The notes beneath the pieces were generated by a model. It ran no database searches, was not told the origin of the DNA, and was given only the letters and a program-made list of their open reading frames with translations. A stretch of DNA of 64,000 bases, from assembly GCA_024281675.1 (NCBI GenBank), contig JAMXAG010000001.1:478575-542574 (forward strand), read 5' to 3'. Below, piece after piece: positions 10,543 to 18,974 of the stretch (within the stretch, counting starts at the first letter, position 1; each line of letters starts with the position of its first letter). The stretch comes from Nitrosomonas sp. GTDB lineage: Bacteria; Pseudomonadota; Gammaproteobacteria; Burkholderiales; Nitrosomonadaceae. The position numbers and the translations under genes are program-made.

Positions 10543-11256
10543 CTAGTCAGATGCGGATCCCTGTGTTAGCCCAGCAAAAATGACCAAATTATGATTTTGC
10601 AGACGGGTAATGGATTCGTTAATCTCTTGCATACTTGCTTGATGATTACCGATTGCAACTTCGTAAACGCCATTTCTCGATGGTCCGTTGATGATATGGC
10701 CGGAAATACTGATCAGGATATCCTTTATTTGTTGTGATGTTGCGTGCTCCGAAAAAACAACTCGAGCCAAGTTGTTTTCTCTGCCGATTCCTTCTGGGGA
10801 AGTGGCCAGTGTACGATAAACATTTGTCGATTCATGCATTTTAAATGGTGAGAAAATAAAAGGTACCGTTAGCATGATTATACCCGCCACTACCGCCGCA
10901 TATTTAAGATAATTGAAACTAAAAAAGTTCGAACAAAAGAACTCAAACCTTTGTATCATTTTTCTTTGCTTGTTATGCTCGGAAATAACAGAAACTTTAG
11001 GTTGTTTCTCAATACGTTGTTTTAATTGCGCAAATGAAATCTGAGCAGTTTGTTGCAGCAAATTTACTTGATTTACTTTCTCGAATATTTGTTGCTGCTG
11101 AGTTAACTCAATTTTGCAAGCAATACAATTCTTGGCATGAATTCTAACTCTGTGTTCTTCAGTAGTATCCAAAGAATGATTAATATACCAAGGCAAAAGC
11201 TCCCATACTTCTTGGTGTTCACTTTTATGAATCATTTTGTTGTCGGTAAGTGACAT
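10543..11256 (-). CDS. zinc-finger anti-sigma factor, membrane-anchored
   Basis: 237 residues. The cytoplasmic N-terminus has a ZAS-type motif H-x3-C-x2-C (HAKNCIAC, about residues 38-45), characteristic of anti-sigma factors that clamp ECF sigma factors. One membrane helix follows (AAVVAGIIMLTVPFIF, about 118-135), then a periplasmic C-terminal domain of about 100 residues with VYEVAIGNH. It starts 2 bp after the sigma gene stop, with its SD inside the sigma gene, so it is almost certainly co-translated. The family fit to zf-HC2 is clear; the sensed signal cannot be read from sequence. Confidence 0.87.
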   Translation of the reverse strand: MSLTDNKMIHKSEHQEVWELLPWYINHSLDTTEEHRVRIHAKNCIACKIELTQQQQIFEKVNQVNLLQQTAQISFAQLKQRIEKQPKVSVISEHNKQRKMIQRFEFFCSNFFSFNYLKYAAVVAGIIMLTVPFIFSPFKMHESTNVYRTLATSPEGIGRENNLARVVFSEHATSQQIKDILISISGHIINGPSRNGVYEVAIGNHQASMQEINESITRLQNHNLVIFAGLTQGSASD

Positions 11257-11258
11257 GT

Positions 11259-11885
11259 TTAACTCCTGCCGTTATGATCATTATACAACTTTGTGAGAAT
11301 TTTTCTTGCATGAAACATTCTTGTTTTTACCGTGTTTTCAGGACACTGCATGATTTCCGATATTTCCTGATAATGCAATCCTTGATAATAAGTCATTTCT
11401 ACCACAGCACGTTGCTCGGTAGAGAGCTTGTCAAACGCAACCTCAAGCCAATTATTGATTTCAATTTCTGTTATCCAACTAGCGCTGCTATCAGGAAAAT
11501 AATCTTGTTCATCCGTGAATTCGTCAGATTGTTCTTCCCTAATCCAGTTCTGACGTGAGCTTTTTAATGCTTTTAAATAAGCAATTCCCAAAATCCACGT
11601 TGAAGGACGGCATACCTGATCATAGCTCGAGGCTTTTTCCCAAACAACATACATCACATCATTGATGACTTCCTCTATGCCATTTAACCGTCGTGTTACA
11701 TGAAAAATAAATTGATATAGCCGATTAAAATAAATTTTATAGAGTTGTTCAAATGCTTTTTCATCACCACCAGCAGTTTCTGCGATCAAATTCCGTTCAA
11801 GCGCATGCTGCTCTTTTGAGTGATAGGATGGTTGCGATTTTAGTCCTGATGAATCGCGCATATTGTCTGTAAAATCAATCTCCAT
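11259..11885 (-). CDS. ECF-type RNA polymerase sigma factor
   Basis: 208 residues. Region 2 (EKAFEQLYKIYFNRLYQFIF to FDxVWEKA-like VMYVVWEKAS) and region 4 (LSTEQRAVVEMTYYQGLHYQEIS, then ENTVKTRMFHARK helix-turn-helix) are both present; regions 1 and 3 are absent, as in ECF (group 4) sigma factors. It is the first gene of the sigma / anti-sigma / subtilase operon. It lacks the TonB-receptor neighbours of FecI-type systems. Target promoters cannot be assigned from this window, although autoregulation is usual for the class. Confidence 0.92.
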   Translation of the reverse strand: MEIDFTDNMRDSSGLKSQPSYHSKEQHALERNLIAETAGGDEKAFEQLYKIYFNRLYQFIFHVTRRLNGIEEVINDVMYVVWEKASSYDQVCRPSTWILGIAYLKALKSSRQNWIREEQSDEFTDEQDYFPDSSASWITEIEINNWLEVAFDKLSTEQRAVVEMTYYQGLHYQEISEIMQCPENTVKTRMFHARKILTKLYNDHNGRS

Positions 11886-11989
11886 TATTTAGTTTGCACT
11901 AATAAGATACATCACTTAATTATTGTTTTGTGACCGTGTATTCCTTATGCAACGCAAATAGTTCAATTTTTTTTGTAAATTGAAAAAAA

Positions 11990-12739
11990 CTAAAATCCGA
12001 AAGTAAGAGAAAACACAATGCGATGATCCACGACATGGGGTTCAAATCCCCAATGTGGGACAACATTGAGATGCTGATGTGCTGTTTCAATACCCCCAAA
12101 ATATCGCACATCGGCACCAATATTACGAGAAAAGCGCAGCGTCATTCCGGCATTCCAATAGAGATAATCATAAGTTAGCACCTTCTTTTGGTTGTTATAT
12201 CCCAATAGGGTTGATAATTCTAAAGCATTGGAAATGGGGTAGCGTCCCGTTACTTCAAAACTATAGGACATGTGATTTTGCTGATAACTGTTTTCTGAGA
12301 AATTGACATTAGCAGTCAATAAATCACGAAAATGCGTGTAGAAATAAAAAAGATTATAGTCAACTACTTGCCCGAAGATCTTGCCATCATAGATATAGCG
12401 CGCCCACTCGGCATTAAAACGCCAGTCGTTCGATAGTTTATACGCATAACCTGCATAGGGTATGAATTCCAAATTCGAGCGATCTTGATATCCTTGATCA
12501 GCAAAATTAACGGTTGATCCATAGGCGCCTACGTATAAGCCTTTGCTAAATGTATAGTCGATATTGGCTTGAAAAGCCGGTTTGCCATCACTTTTAGAAT
12601 ATCCACGCCAAATGTAATCTGTAGTGCCGGTTACGCTACCACTCAATTGTGCGTATGAATTGATTGAATAAACCAAAAACAGCAAAAAAACAGCATATCG
12701 AGTACTTGTTAGGTATCGTCTGAAAGTTATCTTGAGCAA
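11990..12739 (-). CDS. TorF-type (TIGR02001) putative outer-membrane porin
   Basis: The mature sequence begins near QLSGSVTGTTDYIWRGYSKSDGKPAFQ, the signature of the TorF / TIGR02001 family of beta-barrel proteins, and ends with the outer-membrane aromatic C-terminus SLTFGF. It is rich in alternating aromatic strands. A signal-like stretch (RRYLTSTRYAVFLLFLVYSINSYAQ) precedes it, but the start is unclear. The frame is open up to ATG 12886, which gives an implausible 80-residue leader. TTG 12739 gives a normal signal peptide but has no good SD. A strong GGAGGA at about 12786 lies upstream of starts in another frame. Function is unproven; family members are assumed to be porins. Confidence 0.7.
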   Translation of the reverse strand: MLKITFRRYLTSTRYAVFLLFLVYSINSYAQLSGSVTGTTDYIWRGYSKSDGKPAFQANIDYTFSKGLYVGAYGSTVNFADQGYQDRSNLEFIPYAGYAYKLSNDWRFNAEWARYIYDGKIFGQVVDYNLFYFYTHFRDLLTANVNFSENSYQQNHMSYSFEVTGRYPISNALELSTLLGYNNQKKVLTYDYLYWNAGMTLRFSRNIGADVRYFGGIETAHQHLNVVPHWGFEPHVVDHRIVFSLTFGF

Positions 12740-13111
12740 TTGCGCAATAAACTGTGTTGCATTGTTGTTAGCACTAATATTCCTCCCGACTTTTTTGAAT
12801 AAAAAATTGCCTTCGCACAGTAGATCGCACCACCAAATCATTCGAGCCAGGAAACTCTCAATCATATTAATATGTATATAAAACAATTGGTTGTAATGAT
12901 AGTAAGTCGTGTCGTTGAATTTCTTTAAAGAGATTTTGAACCTTTTATTATTTTGTGGAAATTAACGGGGTGTATAGAAGAGAAATAACACATTTTCTCA
13001 TCATACTAAATAAAGCTTACATGTAGAAATTTGCTTGTATTCTTTTTTATGTAAATTTTTATATGTGAAATTTCACAAAAAATCAAATCCAATCAATGGA
13101 GGATAACAGTA

Positions 13112-13510
13112 ATGAAATTAACAATAATGAAAGCATCAACAGCCTTGACGGTAGTATTTGCAATTTTCGCAACATCATTACCAGCATCGGATGCTGATGC
13201 TGCAAGTATTTTAGTCAAGTGCGAAAAACGCTCTAATCGCTCTAAAGTTTCTGTAGATGGCAATGATTTGGTACCCGGTACTTATACTGCAAAAATTATC
13301 TCTGGTGATAATACCAAACGATCTGCTCCAAAATCATCTACAGGTGATGAAGTGGAATTTGATTTTGACAGCGACGCAGGTGATGTGGCTGCAGGTGCAA
13401 CACGCATCAGCCGCAACTTTATCCAAGGTGGAAAAGTTACCGGACAACTGATCAATGCCAAAGGATTTACCGTTGCCCAAACCACAAGAACCTGCACGGT
13501 GAAACAGTAG
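13112..13510 (+). CDS. small secreted protein of unknown function
   Basis: 132 residues, preceded by a good SD (GGAGGA, 13 bp upstream). The first 30 residues form a Sec signal peptide with a likely cleavage at ADA-A. The mature part is small, polar and beta-rich in appearance, with one Cys near its N-terminus (VKCEKR) and one near its C-terminus (RTCTVKQ), which could form a disulfide bridging the ends. I do not recognise the family. It has its own strong terminator downstream, so it is likely a monocistronic, well-expressed periplasmic protein (inference). Confidence 0.75.
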   Translation: MKLTIMKASTALTVVFAIFATSLPASDADAASILVKCEKRSNRSKVSVDGNDLVPGTYTAKIISGDNTKRSAPKSSTGDEVEFDFDSDAGDVAAGATRISRNFIQGGKVTGQLINAKGFTVAQTTRTCTVKQ

Positions 13511-13531
13511 TAAAAACATTTAATTGCCTTG

Positions 13532-13584
13532 ACAGCCCTTAAGCACAATTTTACATCCCTCGGTTGCTTTTGGGCTGTTTTTCT
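13532..13584 (+). terminator. rho-independent terminator
   Basis: Inverted repeat ACAGCCC (13532-13538) with GGGCTGT (13572-13578), extended inward by AAGCA/TGCTT, followed directly by TTTTTCTT. It lies 21 bp after the stop of the small secreted protein gene and fits a strong intrinsic terminator for it. Confidence 0.85.
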
Positions 13585-13873
13585 TGCAAATACTGACAGC
13601 GAATAGAATATAGGGGGTATCGTTCCCATCAAATTGACTGACAGTAAACCTATGCCTACCTATTTTGTTTTGTGATAAATAAAAACTAAAAAAACACTAA
13701 TCATAATCAAAGCCTATTCCAATTGAATAAGCTTTTCTGCGCAACAATATAATTATAAAAATGAATTCAAGTTGTTCTAATCTTAAATATACAAAACTTA
13801 CCGCTCAGATTTTATCTGTAAGTCATTCATATATTTCATACGAACACGGTTAACTCATTAGGAGGGTTATTTA
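13585..13873. other. AT-rich intergenic region upstream of the cupredoxin/beta-propeller gene
   Basis: No reading frame of note. AT-rich and presumably carries the promoter of the gene at 13874. I could not identify a convincing -35/-10 pair. The only clear signal is a strong SD, AGGAGG, just ahead of ATG 13874. A short palindrome (TTCCAATTGAA) is present near 13717. Confidence 0.4.
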
Positions 13874-15712
13874 ATGCTTCGTTATTTTTTTAACAGGATC
13901 TTCAATGCAACGGTTTCATTATCGATACTGCTGGCTATGTCAACTGTTGGAAGCGCTTTTGCTGGAGACAATGAGATCAAATTTGAATTGACTGATAACC
14001 CAGGACGCTGGTTCGATAGAGGGGTGGCTGTCGCTGGGAATCGATCGATTGCCATTGCTACGCCAGGAGTTCGGGTTAAATTTTCTGGCAATTCAAATAC
14101 CGTGCATACCAGAACCAGTTTGATTTATCCTACTGGCGCTGCGAATATGCCATTCAATACCGAACCGACCAAAGGCGGCGATGAGGTGGTTCTAAATACA
14201 CCTGGTTTATACGTTTTTACCTGCAGCATTCACCCCTATATGTTTGGTGCTGTGATTGTTGATAATCCTAATACCAGTGGCCTGGATCTGGGCTCGTCCA
14301 TTAGTTTAATCAATGGTATTACTGTTCCAACCAGTAGCGATTTGGCGACACGCTTGTTGCGCACTTTCTTTATCGCAACCAACCCTGCCAATTGGCAGAA
14401 TTATGCAAGTAGTACTCCTTGGCATATTAATTATCCTAATGTCGATGTGCGGGTAGATATTGGTGTGGTGAATTTGCCTCAGGTTCTCAATGCGCGTTAT
14501 AAAAACGACATTTCTTTAGAAGCATTGGAAAACCCTAAAACACCTGCAGTGGGGGAAATTTGGGTTGCCACGCAGTTTGAAACAACCCAAAGAAAAAACA
14601 AACCCGGTACAGTGTCTTCTGTCGATGGCACTTCATGGCAAGTGACCCGAAAAGTAGCATTGCCATCCATACAAATGAACAATCCTCACAATATGTGGAC
14701 TGACAAGAACCAGACAGTCATTTATGTCACCCAATGGTTTGACAAAAAACTGACTGTTTATGATCGTAAGACGGGTGCATTGATTCGTAACATATCGGTG
14801 GGTGAAGCGCCCGCTCATGTCATGACATTGACCGACTCTGATCGCATCCATATTACCAATAATGGCGATACCCGGACAGATTCGGTGATGGAACTTAGTC
14901 CCCTGGCAACCAATGTATTACGCCGAGTTGATATTGGTCGGGGCAATCCTCATGCGCATTGGATGAGCCATGACGGCAAAATGATGGTGACTCCCAATGT
15001 ATTGACGGGTGATACCACACAGTACAATTTTAGGAGTAATAGCATCGAAGCGATATTGCCTGTGAGCGGACCACTGAGTCATCCTTTAGCGACCGGCATG
15101 ATGCCCGATGCCAGTAAGTACTATGTAGCTAATTTATTGGATAGCACTATTACCGTAGTAGACATGAAGACACATCATGTCATTAAACATATTAATCTGA
15201 TCGAGCATTACGATCCAATCAAAGGTACTGTTTCTGGTCCAGTTGGCGCATTACCTATCCAAACACCAGTATCTCCCGATGGTAAAAATATGGTAACAGC
15301 CAACACTCTGACAGGTACGATAACCATTGTGGACACCAGACCTGGTCTTGCCACAACGGATGAAATAGTGGCCATGCTGCCTTGCGATCCAGGTTGTCAT
15401 GGTGTGCAATACGGAGCTAAAAAAGGTGGCGGTTATTATGCTTATGTTTCCAGTAAATTTTCTAACCGTATGCTAGTTGTTGACCCCGATCCAAACGGTG
15501 ACGGAGACCCCGCCGATGCTGCTGTGGTTGGTAAAATCGGTTTGTTTGCCAAAAGCACTACGGCTCGTGATGATGTAATCGCAACTAATGCAGGTATGGG
15601 TGGGCAAGGGATATTACCGATTCCGTTAGTCTATAACGGTTGGGTACAAAATTTACCTGCAGATTGGAGCAATCAACTCACTGCAGCACAACGTAATCCA
15701 ATCAAACAATAA
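13874..15712 (+). CDS. periplasmic cupredoxin / beta-propeller (YVTN-type) protein, putative copper redox protein
   Basis: 612 residues with a Sec signal peptide (cleavage near GSAFA-GD, residue 30). Residues 31-130 resemble a cupredoxin, with a plausible type 1 copper ligand set: His78, then Cys117, His120 and Met123 in TCSIHPYM. The rest is a beta-propeller with repeated blades of the YVTN kind (IYVTQWFDKKLTVYD, YYVANLLDSTITVVD, NMVTANTLTGTITIVD, YAYVSSKFSNRMLVVD). Histidines recur near blade starts (His272, 315, 360, 362, 403, 509), and C504-x3-C508-H509 is present. Nitrous oxide reductase combines the same two folds in the opposite order. Function is not established; periplasmic electron transfer or metal-dependent oxidation is inference. 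SD AGGAGG. Confidence 0.75.
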   Translation: MLRYFFNRIFNATVSLSILLAMSTVGSAFAGDNEIKFELTDNPGRWFDRGVAVAGNRSIAIATPGVRVKFSGNSNTVHTRTSLIYPTGAANMPFNTEPTKGGDEVVLNTPGLYVFTCSIHPYMFGAVIVDNPNTSGLDLGSSISLINGITVPTSSDLATRLLRTFFIATNPANWQNYASSTPWHINYPNVDVRVDIGVVNLPQVLNARYKNDISLEALENPKTPAVGEIWVATQFETTQRKNKPGTVSSVDGTSWQVTRKVALPSIQMNNPHNMWTDKNQTVIYVTQWFDKKLTVYDRKTGALIRNISVGEAPAHVMTLTDSDRIHITNNGDTRTDSVMELSPLATNVLRRVDIGRGNPHAHWMSHDGKMMVTPNVLTGDTTQYNFRSNSIEAILPVSGPLSHPLATGMMPDASKYYVANLLDSTITVVDMKTHHVIKHINLIEHYDPIKGTVSGPVGALPIQTPVSPDGKNMVTANTLTGTITIVDTRPGLATTDEIVAMLPCDPGCHGVQYGAKKGGGYYAYVSSKFSNRMLVVDPDPNGDGDPADAAVVGKIGLFAKSTTARDDVIATNAGMGGQGILPIPLVYNGWVQNLPADWSNQLTAAQRNPIKQ

Positions 15713-15815
15713 GTGAGTATGTGACAAGTATCACCGCATATCGGGTATTTGTACCATTGTTTTTCTCGGTATGCTGTAATTTAATTGGGTTTAAATAATT
15801 AGCTAGGAGAAAAAA

Positions 15816-16439
15816 ATGAGTTCAGGAAGTGATGATTTTAATGATGACTCTCCTCAATCAGGGAGTCATAAACAATTCAAGTTTACTATCAGTAATGGTG
15901 TAGTTACTCAGGTTCACGAATTTAAAGATGGTTCGTACGAATCGAAATCAATTGATGCAGATGATATCTACACAGTTGGTGCGAATGGTGTGGTGGAGCA
16001 TCGTGAATTGAAGCTATTGGGAACGGAAATTACACGTTATGCTGATGTCGATAGTGACGGTGTATACAATCGGATTTCCGAGCAATGGATTGGTAGCCGC
16101 TTTGTACTGAAAGATGACCTCAAGTATTCACCAACCGATGGTAATGATTTCATTGCCGTTCGTGGTGGCGAAGATTGTCATGGTGGAAAGGGATCTGATG
16201 ATTTTGTAATTCGCGAGGCAAATCATCTGCGCATTGGGGATTTCTTTTCTGGTGACGATGATCTGGTATTCGATACAGGATTGGGCTTAACTTCAAGAGA
16301 TCATTTGGTTAGTTTTATCCATGAGATTCGCCAGGAAGGTGACAATTTTGTTGTGGATTTTGGCCCTGGTATTTCTATCACGCTGGTTGGTGTGCATTCC
16401 AATCAGATTTCTTGGGATGATGTCAGTGTGCTGAGCTAG
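15816..16439 (+). CDS. RTX-like acidic protein, probable type I secretion substrate
   Basis: 207 residues, very acidic and without a Sec signal. About residues 115-135 hold one weak Ca-binding nonapeptide-like unit (GEDCHGGKGSDDFV), and the C-terminal segment (VDFGPGISITLVGV to ISWDDVSVLS) resembles the beta-roll cap and C-terminal signal of proteins exported by type I secretion. It lies 103 bp after the cupredoxin/propeller gene with its own SD (AGGAGA). No ABC exporter is present in the window. The family is recognised only by its style, so the call is tentative. Confidence 0.6.
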   Translation: MSSGSDDFNDDSPQSGSHKQFKFTISNGVVTQVHEFKDGSYESKSIDADDIYTVGANGVVEHRELKLLGTEITRYADVDSDGVYNRISEQWIGSRFVLKDDLKYSPTDGNDFIAVRGGEDCHGGKGSDDFVIREANHLRIGDFFSGDDDLVFDTGLGLTSRDHLVSFIHEIRQEGDNFVVDFGPGISITLVGVHSNQISWDDVSVLS

Positions 16440-16440
16440 T

Positions 16441-16543
16441 GCAGCTTATATTCGCGTAACAGTAGCGGTTGGCAGAGGATGGTAGGTACACAAAACTTAC
16501 TCTGCCATCACTGCTTGTTGTTCAGGTGAAAAGTTTAAGCTGC
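16441..16543. repeat. nested inverted repeats between convergent genes
   Basis: The outer pair GCAGCTTA (16441-16448) / TAAGCTGC (16536-16543) and the inner pair TGGCAGAG (16470-16477) / CTCTGCCA (16500-16507) are both perfect 8-mers. The element fills the gap between the convergent RTX-like and adhesin-E-like genes. It could act as a bidirectional terminator structure or be a MITE remnant; no T-tract supports a classical terminator. Confidence 0.45.
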
Positions 16544-16562
16544 AGCTAGATTATTGCAGCGT

Positions 16563-16970
16563 TTAGGATTTGATTGCTGAATGACAAGCCGTCTTCCATT
16601 CTAATTCACCCATGCTTTCAGGTCGAATTTTCTCCCATTTTTGAGGTTGATTGTAAGAACGTACCAAGTCTCCCTTTTCCATGTTCCAACTAAAAAGGGA
16701 AAAAGACAGCACTCGCATTTGTTCTTCTTCGCAGTCATATTCGCGGCGTATTTTCTCAGACAAGAAATTAACACCAGAGACTTTTTGTTCAATTTTGTAA
16801 TCAAAAAGTACCCACATTTTGACCCGATTGTTTGCTTTTCGAGCTGAGGTCAAATCTACATAGGCTGTGTAGCCGTCCCTTTTTTCACTTTCACCAATTT
16901 TTTTCCATTCAGCTACTGCATGGGTGTTGGCAAAAAATAAAATCAAAACCAAAGCAAGCAAATATTTCAT
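16563..16970 (-). CDS. surface-adhesin protein E-like secreted protein
   Basis: 135 residues from ATG 16970 (MKYLLALVLILFFANTHAVAEW). The frame is open 20 codons further, but only this start gives a proper signal peptide (cleavage near AVA-EW). The mature part begins WKKIGESEKRDGYTAYVDLTS, with VKMWVLFDYK and a C-terminal Cys (TACHSA). This matches the small domain named after Haemophilus surface-adhesin protein E, common as an uncharacterised periplasmic or lipoprotein-like domain in betaproteobacteria. Two Cys (YDCEEE and TACHS) may form a disulfide. Actual adhesion is not implied. Confidence 0.65.
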   Translation of the reverse strand: MKYLLALVLILFFANTHAVAEWKKIGESEKRDGYTAYVDLTSARKANNRVKMWVLFDYKIEQKVSGVNFLSEKIRREYDCEEEQMRVLSFSLFSWNMEKGDLVRSYNQPQKWEKIRPESMGELEWKTACHSAIKS

Positions 16971-17056
16971 AATAGTTTTATCGCATTCCTCGCAAGTAAG
17001 AACATTGTGAGCTAATTTTACTGAACGCATCCACTCTCAATAAATTGTAGGTTCAA

Positions 17057-18172
17057 CTATGTTAACGCATTTAATGCATCTGTGTACGTTATACCAAGAT
17101 CTCGTGCTACTGCAGCATGTGTCAGATGCCCACGACACACATTCAAACCATCACGAAAATACTTATCATTGGTAAGTGCTCTACGATAGCCTTTATTTGC
17201 CAGCGCCAGCACAAACGGCAAGGTGGCGTTATTCAAAGCAAAAGTTGAAGTGCGCGCGACTGCACCGGGCATATTGGAAACGCAATAATGCACCACTTCA
17301 TCAACAGTAAAAATAGGATCAGCTAATGTGGTTGGCTTTGAAGTTTCAAAGCAACCGCCTTGGTCGATAGCTACATCAACCAATACCGAACCAAGTTTCA
17401 TACGGCTCACCATTTCGCGATTGACCAATTTTGGCGCTGCGCCACCAGGGATCAATACCGAACCAATGACCAAATCTGCTGTGGTAACGTATTCTTCCAG
17501 CGCATCGGCGGTCGAAAATATGGTATTTAATCTTGATCCGTACAGAGAATCCAACTGTTGGAGGCGAGGAATCGATTTTTCGAGTAGTGTAACGTGTGCT
17601 TCCATGCCCATCGCAATCCTGGCTGCATTGGTTCCAACCACGCCACCGCCAATGATCACGACTTGTGCAGGAGGTACGCCTGAAACGCCACCGAGTAAAA
17701 TACCGCGTCCGCCTTGATTGAGTTCCAATGCATGTGCGCCTGCTTGAATTGACATGCGGCCTGCAACCTCACTCATTGGCGCAAGCAGAGGTAGCCCCCC
17801 CGATTTATCTGTGACGGTTTCATAAGCGATTGCAATACAACCAGAGTTCAACAAGCCTTTTGCCTGAATTGGATCAGGTGCCAGATGCAGGTAAGTAAAA
17901 ATCACCTGATCTTCACGTAACAACGGGATTTCAGATTTTTGCGGTTCTTTAACTTTAACGATTAGATCCGCTTGTGCAAAAATTTCTTCGGGTGTATCAA
18001 CTATTTGTGCTCCAGCCTCGCGATACTTATCATTTCCCAGGTCGATTGGTAATCCGGCATTTTCTTGCACCATCACTTGATGTCCATTGGCAATTAGCTC
18101 ACGTACCGTAGTGGGGGTCAACCCCACACGGGATTCATGAGTTTTAATTTCTTTGGGTACGCCAATACGCAT
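17057..18172 (-). CDS. ald: alanine dehydrogenase
   Basis: NAD-dependent interconversion of L-alanine with pyruvate and ammonium. 371 residues, the usual size. MRIGVPKEIKTHESRVGLTP is the diagnostic N-terminus, with the substrate-binding Arg in ESRVG. KVKEPQ carries the pyruvate-contact Lys, and the Rossmann segment VVIIGGGVVGTNAARIAMGM binds NAD. In an ammonia oxidiser it could assimilate ammonium or recycle alanine (inference). The SDR gene ends upstream on the same strand 28 bp away. Confidence 0.96.
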   Translation of the reverse strand: MRIGVPKEIKTHESRVGLTPTTVRELIANGHQVMVQENAGLPIDLGNDKYREAGAQIVDTPEEIFAQADLIVKVKEPQKSEIPLLREDQVIFTYLHLAPDPIQAKGLLNSGCIAIAYETVTDKSGGLPLLAPMSEVAGRMSIQAGAHALELNQGGRGILLGGVSGVPPAQVVIIGGGVVGTNAARIAMGMEAHVTLLEKSIPRLQQLDSLYGSRLNTIFSTADALEEYVTTADLVIGSVLIPGGAAPKLVNREMVSRMKLGSVLVDVAIDQGGCFETSKPTTLADPIFTVDEVVHYCVSNMPGAVARTSTFALNNATLPFVLALANKGYRRALTNDKYFRDGLNVCRGHLTHAAVARDLGITYTDALNALT

Positions 18173-18200
18173 TTATTTCTCCACAAGAATGTATTAGTTT

Positions 18201-18941
18201 CTAGATAATTCCGCCATTAATTGCGATATTTTGCCCATTTATCCATCGTGCTTCGTCACTGACGAGAAACAAAACTACTTGCGCAATGTCATCGACTTTT
18301 CCAAGTCGGCCCAATGCAGCCATCGCCGACATGCGCTCGATATCTTGAATTGTCTTTCCTACGCGGAATAATTCCGTATCGACCGGTCCTGGTGATACGA
18401 TATTCGCAGTAATGCCGCGCGTACCCATTTCCCGAGCGAAAGTTCGCGTTAATTGTTCAACTGCAGCTTTAGTCGCAGCATAAGCCCCATACTTTGGTAA
18501 CATCATACGCGTTACAGTGCTAGAAATCGTCACAACCCGACCATTATCAGAAATCTTGGTGGAGGCTTCTCGTAAGGCGTAGAAAACACTTTTGAAATTG
18601 ATATCGATGATACGGTCAAATTCATCATCTTGAATATTTGTTATTTCTTTAAAAAGTAGAATTCCTGCATTATTAATGAGCAGATCAATTGAACCAAAAT
18701 GCGAAATGGATTGAGCAAAAAGCATTTTGACTGCCGCTGGATCACTGACATTGGCTTGTACTGCAATGCATTCGCCGTGGTGCTTTAGAATTTCTGCGCA
18801 CACGTTGTCGGCGGCTGATTGATTCTGCACATAATTGACCACCACTTTAGCGCCAACTCTGGCTAGCGCTAATGCAATTTCTGCACCGATGCCCCTGGAA
18901 GCGCCCGTTACGAGTGCAACTTTACCCTGCAGTGATTTCAT
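18201..18941 (-). CDS. SDR family oxidoreductase
   Basis: 246-residue classical short-chain dehydrogenase. VTGASRGIGAEIA (residues 11-23) is the NAD(P) glycine motif and LLINNAGI the NAG motif. The catalytic Ser is in TISST, with Tyr/Lys in YGAYAATKAA. The C-terminus RWINGQNIAINGGI is typical of FabG-like and 3-ketoacyl reductase-like members. The substrate cannot be set from sequence, and it is not the fatty-acid fabG context. Same strand as ald, with 28 bp between, so likely co-transcribed. Confidence 0.9.
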   Translation of the reverse strand: MKSLQGKVALVTGASRGIGAEIALALARVGAKVVVNYVQNQSAADNVCAEILKHHGECIAVQANVSDPAAVKMLFAQSISHFGSIDLLINNAGILLFKEITNIQDDEFDRIIDINFKSVFYALREASTKISDNGRVVTISSTVTRMMLPKYGAYAATKAAVEQLTRTFAREMGTRGITANIVSPGPVDTELFRVGKTIQDIERMSAMAALGRLGKVDDIAQVVLFLVSDEARWINGQNIAINGGII

Positions 18942-18974
18942 TTTCTATCCGAATATATGATGATAATAATCAAG

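Noticed and set aside
11940-11985. Terminator hairpin TTCAATTT/AAATTGAA after the porin gene
   Set aside because: The stem is only A/T pairs, and on the minus strand the T-run precedes rather than follows it, so it is a poor terminator.
12030-12052. A tRNA T-arm-like stretch (GGGGTTCAAATCCCC)
   Set aside because: It lies in the coding sequence of the TorF-type porin on the minus strand. No acceptor stem, D-arm or anticodon arm could be placed around it.
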